NCBI GenBank assembly: GCA_027309555.1
Contig: DAIDCO010000018.1
Span: forward strand, 1-34,411
From: a bacterium
GTDB taxonomy: Archaea; Thermoplasmatota; Thermoplasmata; Lutacidiplasmatales; UBA184
Reading direction: 5' to 3'
Length of the DNA: 34,411 nucleotides
Program-made: the position numbers and the translations under genes
In this document: piece after piece, positions 20,118 through 27,637 of the stretch
Numbering within the stretch: position 1 is the stretch's first letter
How the letters are laid out: each line of letters starts with the position of its first letter
The notes under the pieces: generated by a model
Database searches by the model: none
The model's input: only the letters and a program-made list of their open reading frames with translations
Told to the model about the DNA's origin: nothing

Positions 20118-20174
20118 CATCCAGGTAGGGCACCGTCGGTAAGATCTTCCGTCGGGCCGTGCGTAGGATTCCCC

Positions 20175-21290
20175 GTGGTAACGCGGTCTCGGGTCCGATT
20201 CCTCGGGATCGGCCTGTCCTTCGTCGCGTTGGGGCTGGGCCTATGGGCGGCGCTGTGGTTGGTCGGCTGGCCGATCCCGCTCCTCAATGCTTCGCTACCG
20301 GACGCCCACGGCGTTCTCATGGTGAACGGAGTCCTGGCAAGCCTCATCGGTATCGAGCGCGCGGTGGCGCTTAGCCGTCGAGCATTCTATCTCGCTCCTG
20401 TGCTCACCGCCGTCGGGGCGATTTCGCTCGCGCTGAGCGGGGACGCCGCCCTCGCCTTTGCCCTCGTCAGCGGCGGTGCGGCGATTCTCCTTCTGATGTT
20501 CCTGGTGATCCTCCGTCGCCAGCCGGCGCTCTACACCGCGGTCCAAGTCCTAGGAGCCGCCTGCCTCGTCGGAGGCAACGTCCTCGGTTGGAGCGGGCTC
20601 GACATTCCCTTCCTGATCCCGTGGTGGGGTTCCTTTCTGGTCCTCCTGCTTGCCGCCGAGAGACTGGAGCTAAGCCGGGTGCTCCGCCTGGACCTGCTCG
20701 ACAAACTCACCTTCGCCGTCTCGGCGTCGCTCAGTCTGATCGGCTGCGTCCTATCGACCGTCTGGTTCGCATCGGGATTCTTGGTGGCGGCCTCCGGGTG
20801 GGTCCTCCTTGCGGTCTGGCTCTTGTTCCACGACATCGCGTACCGGAACCTGTCACGGCCCGGCCTTCCCCGATTCACGGCGTTCTGTTTGCTGAGTGGC
20901 TATGCGTGGCTCCTTCTGGGGGGAGCAATCGTGTACCTCGAGGGCGGCAACCTCCTCGGATGGGAGTACGACGCGGGCCTCCACGCCCTCTTCCTGGGCT
21001 TCGTCCTCTCCCTCGTATTCGCCCATGCTCTGATCATTCTGCCCGCCGTTCTGGGAAAGAAGCTCCCGTTCCATCGCGTCCTGTACGTTCCGGTCTCGCT
21101 CCTGTACCTCTCGCTGTCCGTTCGCATCTATGCCGACTTCGGGGTCCTTCCGGTCCTGCGCGAGTGGGCCGGCCTGTTCAACGTGGTGGCAATCGTCCTC
21201 TTCGGTGCGCTCCTACCCGCGATCTCCCTCTACGATCGCTCTTGGTTCCGGCGGGCCTACGGCACGGATGCATCGACGTTCTACCCCTGA
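20175..21290 (+). CDS. Polytopic membrane protein (about 10-12 TM), possibly NnrS-like
   Basis: 371 aa; hydrophobic throughout; DAHGVLMVNGVLASLIGIERAVAL and GLHALFLGFVLSLVFAHALIILPAV contain intramembrane His resembling NnrS/heme-copper membrane proteins. Confidence 0.6.
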   Translation: MVTRSRVRFLGIGLSFVALGLGLWAALWLVGWPIPLLNASLPDAHGVLMVNGVLASLIGIERAVALSRRAFYLAPVLTAVGAISLALSGDAALAFALVSGGAAILLLMFLVILRRQPALYTAVQVLGAACLVGGNVLGWSGLDIPFLIPWWGSFLVLLLAAERLELSRVLRLDLLDKLTFAVSASLSLIGCVLSTVWFASGFLVAASGWVLLAVWLLFHDIAYRNLSRPGLPRFTAFCLLSGYAWLLLGGAIVYLEGGNLLGWEYDAGLHALFLGFVLSLVFAHALIILPAVLGKKLPFHRVLYVPVSLLYLSLSVRIYADFGVLPVLREWAGLFNVVAIVLFGALLPAISLYDRSWFRRAYGTDASTFYP

Positions 21291-21359
21291 GGCGTTGTTG
21301 CGGGGACGCCACCCCCGTCCGTCGTCCCGTCCGCGCACCCGGGCCGTCGATCGTGCTCC

Positions 21360-22058
21360 TCACGCGTAGCCGAACTCGCGCTTGGCCGTCGGACTCATCC
21401 GCTCGGGTCCCCAAGGAGGGTCCCATACAACGGAGACGTCTACCTCGCGAATGCCCGAAATCGATTCGGCGACGGCCTTGACCTCGTCCTGGAGCATGCC
21501 AGCGACCGGGCAGCCGGGACTGGTCATAGTCATCCGGATGTGCACTTTGCCTTCTTCCCCCCACTCGATACCGTAGATCAGGCCCAGGTCCAGGATGTTG
21601 ACGGGGATTTCCGGGTCATAGACCCGACGGAGGGCGAACCGAAGCTGGCGTTCTCGTTCGCCCTCGGTGCGGTCGGCCTCCGCGGAGTCCGCCGGCAGGG
21701 GAGCCGGTGGCGAGCCTCCGGCCGCTTGGTTCGAGGAAGAGGGGGCCGCGAGCGGGGTACTGAAGCGGGGGCCCGAGATCGAAAAGCCGCCCCCGGGAGA
21801 ACCCTCGTGAAAATCGACGGTCGCGCCATCGAGATAGAGCTGGCTGGCCGCGTCCACGACCAACCGTGCCGGGCCAAGATCGAGGATTTCATCTCCGGAC
21901 CGCGGCGTCGATAGGTACATTTGCGCCGTCGGATGCACCCCCGGGAGAACCCCCAGCCGCACGATCGTGGGGGATTGATTCCGGGCGATGGCCGCCCCCA
22001 TCGCCTCCCGGGCTGCTGGCGTGACCTCCAAACGGAAAGCGACCCCTTGGTTGGCCAC
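21360..22058 (-). CDS. Fusion of a cysteine-less HesB/IscA-like domain with a SufT/MIP18 (DUF59) domain
   Basis: GTG start at 22058. N-terminal FRLEVTPAAREAMGAA...IVRLGV...DLGPARLVVDAASQLYLDGATVDFHEGSPGGGFSIS (A-type fold pattern); C-terminal LRRVYDPEIPVNILDLGLIYGIEW...MTMTSPGCPVAGMLQDEV...VSVVWDPPWGPERMSPTAKREFG (DUF59). Confidence 0.82.
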   Translation of the reverse strand: MANQGVAFRLEVTPAAREAMGAAIARNQSPTIVRLGVLPGVHPTAQMYLSTPRSGDEILDLGPARLVVDAASQLYLDGATVDFHEGSPGGGFSISGPRFSTPLAAPSSSNQAAGGSPPAPLPADSAEADRTEGERERQLRFALRRVYDPEIPVNILDLGLIYGIEWGEEGKVHIRMTMTSPGCPVAGMLQDEVKAVAESISGIREVDVSVVWDPPWGPERMSPTAKREFGYA

Positions 22059-22105
22059 GGTTCCTCGTGGACACGGATAGCCGGGACTTGAATTACAAGC
22101 CCTCG

Positions 22106-22119
22106 CCGAATCGTTTCGG
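22106..22119. promoter_or_regulatory. Inverted repeat CCGAATCGTTTCGG between divergent HesB-SufT and ferredoxin genes
   Basis: CCGAA-N4-TTCGG (extended CGCCGAA-TCGT-TTCGGCG, 22104-22121), about 7 bp upstream of a TATA-like TGTAATTCA on the minus strand. Confidence 0.5.
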
Positions 22120-22232
22120 CGCTCCAGTGAAAACGGTCGGATGCCCTCGGTTTCCCAGCGTACCTGCGCGACTACCACGATCTCGGCCGCTGCCACTTCA
22201 GCTGCCGGCCCGGGTCGTGAAGGAGAGGCCCA

Positions 22233-22507
22233 GTGGACGTCAAGGCCCAGATCGAGAAGTGCAAGGGTTGCCGCCATTGCTTCGATGTCTGTCCCGTGAA
22301 CGTGTTCGTCATGCACCCCCGCACCGAGGTTCCCGACGTCGTGGGCGACACCGAGGTCGCTGCGAATTTCCGATTCCGCACGGAGAAGTCCGTGGTCGGG
22401 CACGGCCCCGATTGCATTCTATGTAACGCCTGCCGGACGGAATGTGAGGGTCGTGCATCACGATATGGGGCGACGAGGGGAAAACCTACCAGTCGACGTA
22501 CAAGTGA
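22233..22507 (+). pseudogene. 2[4Fe-4S] ferredoxin with an apparent single-base frame disruption near the C-terminus
   Basis: GTG start; CKGCRHCFDVCPVNVF and CILCNACRTEC; at 22455-22459 the frame must shift by -1 (or one base is missing) to continue RAITIWGDEGKTYQSTYK* ending at 22507. Confidence 0.75.
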
Positions 22508-22896
22508 GGGGACGGGTTCCTCTGGAACGGAGGACCCGGCTCACATCGACGCGAGCGCGGTCGTCTCCGGAGCGGGGCCGCACACCGCGTGGAGAGAACG
22601 CTCCCGGGTCGGTCCGTCGGACCGGTTCGCCCGTCTCGAGACACGTTCGCCGCGCTTCGCCCGCCTGGGGCTCGGAACAGCAGGGGCGGAACCGGCGCCG
22701 ACCCGCCGAAGAGCAATAGGGCACGTGAATCGATCGGGCCAACCCGGAGAAACCTGGTGGGCTGGCTCCGGCCGGAGAGGGCAGGGGTCGCACGTTCGAA
22801 CTACACCTGCGAGCTCCGACGCCATCGTTCCCCGACAGCGGCCGGAAGATCCCGGGGGTTCTGCGATCTATTCCCCCAAACCGGGGTCTCGTCGGC

Positions 22897-23412
22897 TCAC
22901 CGCCCGACGCCCTGGTTTGGTCGCAAACTCTTCCCGCGCGAGAGCCCAGGAGAGACGACGAACGGCGCCACCGTCACCAGCACCCCGATTCCGAAGAGCA
23001 GGAATGAGAACGCCACCAGCCCCAAAAAGAGGTCCGGCGCGACGGTTCCGGGCGCAAGCAGGGCGGTAGTGAGGAATCCGATGAGGCCGACATTCGCGAG
23101 CAGGAAATGAAGCCGTGGGAGATACCGGGGTCGCAGCCAGACCCCCAAGTGGTTTGGGACGATGATGACGCTCACGCCGCTGATCATCATCCCCACCCAG
23201 CCAAAGAGGCCGATCAGGTCCCGGTCGTCGTACACGCGACTTGGGACCGAGGCCGCCCCCCCGAGCGACGACACTATACTCGTGACGATCACCATTATGC
23301 CGACGACGAGCAGGTAGCCCGTGCCGGACGCGATGAGCGTGAGGCCATCCCATGACGGAACCGCGCGCCGTGCGGGGGCGTTCCCGGCGGCCGGGAGCAC
23401 GACCGGATTCAA
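22897..23412 (-). CDS. Membrane protein (about 4 TM), heme-copper oxidase/NnrS-like flavour
   Basis: YLLVVGIMVIVTSIVSSLG...LIGLFGWVGMMISGVSVIIVPNHLGVWLRPRYLPRLHFLLANVGLIGF; TTG start in TTGA overlap with the hemerythrin gene stop. Confidence 0.65.
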   Translation of the reverse strand: MNPVVLPAAGNAPARRAVPSWDGLTLIASGTGYLLVVGIMVIVTSIVSSLGGAASVPSRVYDDRDLIGLFGWVGMMISGVSVIIVPNHLGVWLRPRYLPRLHFLLANVGLIGFLTTALLAPGTVAPDLFLGLVAFSFLLFGIGVLVTVAPFVVSPGLSRGKSLRPNQGVGR

Positions 23413-24290
23413 GGACTATCCGCGGCGATGGGGTCGCAGCAGCTACAGGGTTCCGGTTCCTCCGCCGCGGTCGGGGCCGGCTTGGCAGCCCCTCCGTCCT
23501 TCCGCGCCCCCACCGCGACCTCCCCGTTAGCGGCGCTCTTATCGCGATGATCCGGACACCAGAAATCGGCTCGCAGGCGGATGGTCCCGTCCTCGCCGAG
23601 GACCGCCGGTACCGAGACCACCTGCCAACCCGCAGGCACTTCGATTCCCAACCGGCCGTCGTTCGAGGGCACCACGTGCGACTCGGCGACCGCCGGGCAG
23701 TTCTCTCGACGGCACCGCACGGTCAAGGCGTGGCCGGGGGTGCCGGGAGCGCGCGCGAGGTACCGCTCGATATGTCCCTCCAAATCCGTGACCTCGGAGG
23801 CGGTTTGGCGGAAGGCGGTGCTCACGCGAGCCGCTGCCTCGTCCGGGAGAGCCGCTCTGAGGCAAGAAAGAGGGTAATCCTTCTCGAACGCCATGCTCTC
23901 GTGGTCCTTCTGCGTGAGCTCGGCGAGCGCTTGGGAGAGCCGGGATCGTGAGCCGCGGGGGTCGGATACGAAGTCCTTCAAGGCGGCCCGAGCGCGGTCA
24001 GTCTGGTCGCGCTCGACCCGGTGATCGTCGGTGATCGCGTCGAGATGCGGAAAACAACCGGCCATGGCCACGGAGCGCGCCTCGGGCTGGAGGTCGCGGT
24101 CGACCCGCCCGGCGTGGACCCTCCGATATTGCTCGAGGAGGCGAAGCCCCTCGGCGATCTCCCCGGGCGGTGGGTTTCTGCCTTCCTTCAGCTCGATGGC
24201 CGTCGCTGCAAGACGCTCGATCAGTCGCTCCGCGACATCGTTCTCGTGCTCGAGTTCGTCGAGTGGGTCCTGGGATTCGATCGTCATCAT
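23409..24290 (-). CDS. Hemerythrin (HHE) domain protein with Cys-rich C-terminal extension
   Basis: LDELEHENDVAERLIERL, YRRVHAGRVDRDL, HLDAITDDHRVERDQTD, LTQKDHESMAFEKDYP; C-terminal CRRENC, WCPDH and CSCC. Confidence 0.8.
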   Translation of the reverse strand: MMTIESQDPLDELEHENDVAERLIERLAATAIELKEGRNPPPGEIAEGLRLLEQYRRVHAGRVDRDLQPEARSVAMAGCFPHLDAITDDHRVERDQTDRARAALKDFVSDPRGSRSRLSQALAELTQKDHESMAFEKDYPLSCLRAALPDEAAARVSTAFRQTASEVTDLEGHIERYLARAPGTPGHALTVRCRRENCPAVAESHVVPSNDGRLGIEVPAGWQVVSVPAVLGEDGTIRLRADFWCPDHRDKSAANGEVAVGARKDGGAAKPAPTAAEEPEPCSCCDPIAADSP

Positions 24291-24537
24291 CGCCTTGCCC
24301 TCCGGGGTGTCCCCAGGGTGGTAGGGAAGTCTGGGCCGTTAAGGGACGGACCTAGTGGGTTCGGCGGTGGGCGGACGGGTATGTTGGGTCCGCCCCTCGT
24401 CCTCGGGCCGAACGCGAAACGGATATGCCGTCCTCGGCCGCTACCGGGACGTGTCCCCGCGTGCGTCGCGAGCTACGTCGGGCCGCACGAGCACGCCCGG
24501 TCGTCGTGCGCGGGACGTTCGGAGCGACGGAGGGCCG

Positions 24538-25173
24538 GTGAGCGTCTGTCGACTCCGTGTTCCGTTGCCGGACTCCGCTTGGATAGCTCGCTTCTCCCGG
24601 GAGCATCCGGGGGTGACCATCGAGATGCTCAGCCGCCTTGACCTTGGAACGCGTAGGAGCCTCAGCGAAGTGCGCCTCTGCGTTCCCCAACCCGGCGATT
24701 GGGTCGGCGAGCTGCGGGCAGTCGACCAAGTGGAGAAGGTCGAGCTTCTCACTTCGGGACCCTCGGGGCTCCGACTGCGAGTGATCCACCGAACCTCGCC
24801 GTTCGTGCCGATCTTCCGGGCGCTTCTCCTCATGCGACGCCTTCCCTTCACGATCCGGGACGGCGAGGCATCGTGGACGGTCATCGCTTCGGAGGACAAA
24901 GTCCACAAGCTCCTCGACCGGCTGAGAGAGAAAGTTCCCGGTGTGGTCCTCGAGTCGGTCCGGCACTCCGACGATCCGACCGGTGCGGAGATCCTCACTC
25001 GCCGTCAGGCCGAACTTTTCCAACGGGCGCGGGCGGCGGGATACTTTGAGGTTCCCCGGAAGATCACACTTACCCGTCTCGCCGACCGCGAGCGGATGGC
25101 GGTATCCAGCCTTTCCGAAGCTCTGGCCATCGTGGAGAAGAAGCTGCTTGAAGGCTGGCCGTCGGGGGGTTAG
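24538..25173 (+). CDS. HTH_10 (bacterio-opsin activator/NarO-like) transcriptional regulator
   Basis: C-terminal LTRRQAELFQRARAAGYFEVPRKITLTRLADRERMAVSSLSEALAIVEKKLLEG is a classic HTH_10. GTG start at 24538. Confidence 0.85.
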   Translation: MSVCRLRVPLPDSAWIARFSREHPGVTIEMLSRLDLGTRRSLSEVRLCVPQPGDWVGELRAVDQVEKVELLTSGPSGLRLRVIHRTSPFVPIFRALLLMRRLPFTIRDGEASWTVIASEDKVHKLLDRLREKVPGVVLESVRHSDDPTGAEILTRRQAELFQRARAAGYFEVPRKITLTRLADRERMAVSSLSEALAIVEKKLLEGWPSGG

Positions 25174-25624
25174 GCCGGCCCTATCGGGTCGCACGGACGA
25201 CCGCGGACCGCCGAATCGTTCGAGCGCCTCGGGCAGCGACCACGCGCATGAGTCTTGATCGGTCGATACCCCCCACTCCGGGTGGGCGAGCCGGCTCCGA
25301 ATGACCGTTACGCACGAGAGCGCGGTCGAGCCGGTCACCCCACGCTTCTCCTCGCCCGGTACACAGTCACCGAGGACACGGTTCGCCTACCTCCCGCCGA
25401 ATTTCGGGACCGCGGCCGGAGTCGGGCCCGTCCGGAAACAGCAATCGAACACTCTCCGAGGATAGTTGGTCGCGGTGGTCGGCGAGCCGCGAGCGACGTT
25501 CCCGCGCTACCGGCGGACCTCGGGGTCCTGGTGCCGTTCGCGCTTCTCCGCAACTCGGAGGCCTTCGGTCGGGGGGAGAACGCAGGATGTCGGGATCGAG
25601 GAGGCTATGACCCTAAAGATGAGG

Positions 25625-25729
25625 TGCTCCCGGCGGGATTTTCCCGGGTCGGACCGCTGGTCCGGCCAGCTTTGAACCCGCGTCAGAGGCTCGAGAGGCC
25701 TCTATCCTTGACCACTAGACTACGGGAGC
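25625..25729 (-). tRNA. tRNA-Glu(CTC) interrupted by a 32-nt intron in the T-loop
   Basis: Exon 1 GCTCCCGTAGTCTAGTGGTCAAGGATAGAGGCCTCTCGAGCCTCTGACGCGGGTTCAA (25729-25672), exon 2 ATCCCGCCGGGAGCA (25639-25625). Joined 73 nt: acceptor 7/7 bp GCTCCCG:CGGGAGC, anticodon arm GAGGC-CTCTCGA-GCCTC, T arm GCGGG-TTCAAAT-CCCGC, discriminator A. Confidence 0.88.
25640..25671 (-). other. tRNA intron, canonical position about 58/59 (junction ambiguous by 1-2 nt because of flanking A runs)
   Basis: AGCTGGCCGGACCAGCGGTCCGACCCGGGAAA; removal restores a 7-nt T-loop and full T and acceptor stems; internal hairpin GCTGG-CCGGA-CCAGC; TTC/GAA pairing flanked by AAA and AAT bulges resembles a relaxed bulge-helix-bulge. 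Confidence 0.82.
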
Positions 25730-25782
25730 GCCCCTCGCCCGTAGCGGGGCGGCTCTTTGAGCCTTTCGTCGGGCGCGGCGAG

Positions 25783-26181
25783 TCATCGCAGGGCGACCGG
25801 CTGCGCCGGGCCCGGGTCCGCTTCGACCACGACCGCGGTCCCGTAGGCGAGGACCACGGTCATGATGTCGCCCATCTCCGACGTGTCGAAGCCGACCGAG
25901 AGGACCGCGTTCCCCCCCAGGCTCTTCGCGTGGTCCTTCAGTCGCGTGATCGCGTCGTGGCGCACCTGCTCGAGCAACTGCGTGTACTCCGTGATCTCTC
26001 CTCCGGCGATGCTCCGGAACCCGGCGACGATGTTCCGGCCGAGGCCCCGGGATCGGACGATGAGCCCATAGGTGAGCCCGATCACCTTGGTGACGCGGTA
26101 GCCGGGTACGAACGGTGTCGTGGCGGCGCCGGCGAGCGCAAGCCCCCCTACTTGTAGGGGGGTTAGCGAGCCAAGGTTCAT
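25783..26181 (-). CDS. YbjQ/UPF0145 family protein
   Basis: TTPFVPGYRVTKVIGLTYGLIVRSRGLGRNIVAGFRSIAGGEITEYTQLLEQVRHDAITRLKDHAKSLGGNAVLSVGFDTSEM. Confidence 0.88.
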   Translation of the reverse strand: MNLGSLTPLQVGGLALAGAATTPFVPGYRVTKVIGLTYGLIVRSRGLGRNIVAGFRSIAGGEITEYTQLLEQVRHDAITRLKDHAKSLGGNAVLSVGFDTSEMGDIMTVVLAYGTAVVVEADPGPAQPVALR

Positions 26182-26215
26182 GGCCCATCCCGTGCATGGT
26201 CTTTCGCTACCTCCG

Positions 26216-27448
26216 ATGTATCAGCCACAGAAGTACCGTCTCTACCCATTTCCGAACCAGGAGCGAGAACTCCTCCGGCAGTTCGAGGAACTCCGTTTTC
26301 TCTGGAATCACGCACTAGAGCAGCGCATCGAGGCGTGGCGCAAGGAGAAGCGCTCCCTCTCCCACGTGGACCAGTGTCGGGACCTCGCGCGATGGCGGGC
26401 CTACGACAAGGAAGGTATCGGGCGCGTGTACGGCCACGTCGCGCAGGATAGCCTCGCCCGGCTTCACGACGCTTTCGGACACTTCTTTCGGAGAGTGCGA
26501 GAGGGGGTTCGACCCGGCTTTCCCCGCTATAAACGGGAGATCACCTCGCTCACCTATCCCGACTCCAACGGGTCGGCGGCCATCGTCCCCGGGCGGAACG
26601 GGACGCGACGGCTGCGCTTGTCGATGCTCGGCGAGTTGCCCATCGAGGTCCACCGCGAGCCGCCGGCGGGTCGGGTCAAGACCTGCACGGTCGAGCGGGA
26701 GGGGGACCGGTGGTTCGCCATACTCACCTACGAGATGGAAGACCCCCCGTCGCCGCCCTCGACCCCGCCATCAGCGCCGATCGGCGTGGACCTCGGCCTC
26801 TCCCACCTTGCTACCCTCTCGACGGGGGAGACGGTGGAGCCGCCGAAGTTCCTCCGCCGCGCCGAGGAGCGCCTTCGTCGCGCCCAGCGGGTCGTGTCGC
26901 GGAGGACGAAGGGCTCGCACCGGCGGGAGAAGGCGAGGGAGCGGCTGGCCCGGTGCCACGCGAAGGTGCGGGACCAGCGGCGGGACTTCGCGCACAAGGT
27001 CACCTCGACGTGGGCGGCCCGCCACGACCTCATCGCCTTCGAGGACCTGTCCGTCCCATCGATGCTCGGCGACGCCCACCTGTCGAGGTCGATCTCCGAC
27101 GCCGGGTGGGGGATGCTCCGGCAGATGGCGGCCTACAAGGAGACCCGACGGTCGGGGCGGTACGTCGAGGTCCCGGCGAGCGGGACCACCCAGACCTGCT
27201 CGGGATGCGGCCGCCTCCACGACCCGCCGCTCACTCTCCAGGATCGCACGTACGTCTGTCCGTGCGGTCTGCACATGGACAGAGACCTCAACGCGGCGAG
27301 GAACATCCTCGCCCGCGCGCTCGCGAAGATACCCGGGGGCACCGGGGAATCGACGCCCGTGGAGACGGGACCTCCACCGCACCGCAAGGGGCGGCGAGTC
27401 CGGTCGAAGAAGCGGGAACCGCCACGGGACTCGGAGGTAGCACGATGA
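26216..27448 (+). CDS. tnpB: TnpB RNA-guided endonuclease
   Basis: YRLYPFPNQERELLRQFEELRFLWNHAL, RuvC IGVDLGLSHLATLS, IAFEDLSVPSM, zinc finger CSGCG...CPCG, DRDLNAARNIL. Confidence 0.95.
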   Translation: MYQPQKYRLYPFPNQERELLRQFEELRFLWNHALEQRIEAWRKEKRSLSHVDQCRDLARWRAYDKEGIGRVYGHVAQDSLARLHDAFGHFFRRVREGVRPGFPRYKREITSLTYPDSNGSAAIVPGRNGTRRLRLSMLGELPIEVHREPPAGRVKTCTVEREGDRWFAILTYEMEDPPSPPSTPPSAPIGVDLGLSHLATLSTGETVEPPKFLRRAEERLRRAQRVVSRRTKGSHRREKARERLARCHAKVRDQRRDFAHKVTSTWAARHDLIAFEDLSVPSMLGDAHLSRSISDAGWGMLRQMAAYKETRRSGRYVEVPASGTTQTCSGCGRLHDPPLTLQDRTYVCPCGLHMDRDLNAARNILARALAKIPGGTGESTPVETGPPPHRKGRRVRSKKREPPRDSEVAR

Positions 27449-27461
27449 GTCCCGGAGGAAG

Positions 27462-27492
27462 CCCCCGAACTTGTTCGGGGGAGGATGTCAAC
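27462..27492 (+). ncRNA. Probable 3' end of TnpB omegaRNA/reRNA scaffold (5' boundary not determinable)
   Basis: CCCCCGAAC-TT-GTTCGGGGG-AGGATGTCAAC hairpin at the right end, matching the usual location and shape of IS605-type scaffold 3' ends. Confidence 0.6.
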
Positions 27493-27637
27493 AGAATGCA
27501 GTCGTTCGGAGGGGCGTAGAGCGGAGGCAGTCCCGAGGGGAGCCGTGCGGCGGACATGGACGGGTCACGTCGTGCGCGGCCTTCACCCTGGCGGGTCCGG
27601 GGAAAGGTGTTAATTGGCTCCGTCCCGTTCCGGGCCC

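Larger units (their letters stand above)
26141..27492 (+). mobile_element. Standalone TnpB (IS1341-type, IS200/IS605 superfamily) element without tnpA; ends approximate
   Basis: tnpB ORF flanked by left hairpin AAG-CCCCCCTAC-TT-GTAGGGGGG (26143-26162) and right hairpin AAG-CCCCCGAAC-TT-GTTCGGGGG (27462-27481) followed by AGGATGTCAAC. Confidence 0.8.

Noticed and set aside
22067-22403. N-terminal 115 aa extension of the 347-aa ORF 21360..22403 (minus)
   Set aside because: It is antisense to the ferredoxin and crosses the intergenic inverted repeat; GTG at 22058 gives the expected A-type domain start.
22450-22460. Programmed -1 frameshifting in the ferredoxin
   Set aside because: No X-XXY-YYZ slippery heptamer and no clear downstream stimulator; an indel is simpler, so reported as a frame disruption rather than recoding.
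22508-22896. Possible tRNA around gcacgttcgaactacacctgc
   Set aside because: The GTTCGAAC looks like a T-loop but flanking bases do not form a T stem or acceptor stem, with or without a simple insertion.
22233-23069. 278-aa ORF starting with the ferredoxin
   Set aside because: Only the first about 75 codons are ferredoxin-like; the remainder is low-quality Arg/Ser/Pro-rich read-through typical of non-coding frames in GC-rich DNA, and the -1 frame gives a natural tail and stop.
25210-25223. CGAA-TCG-TTCG and, at about 25397-25407, CCGAATTTCGG, as further copies of the operator
   Set aside because: Spacers are 3 and 1 nt rather than 4 and neither sits before a recognisable gene start; in GC-rich DNA such half-sites can occur by chance.
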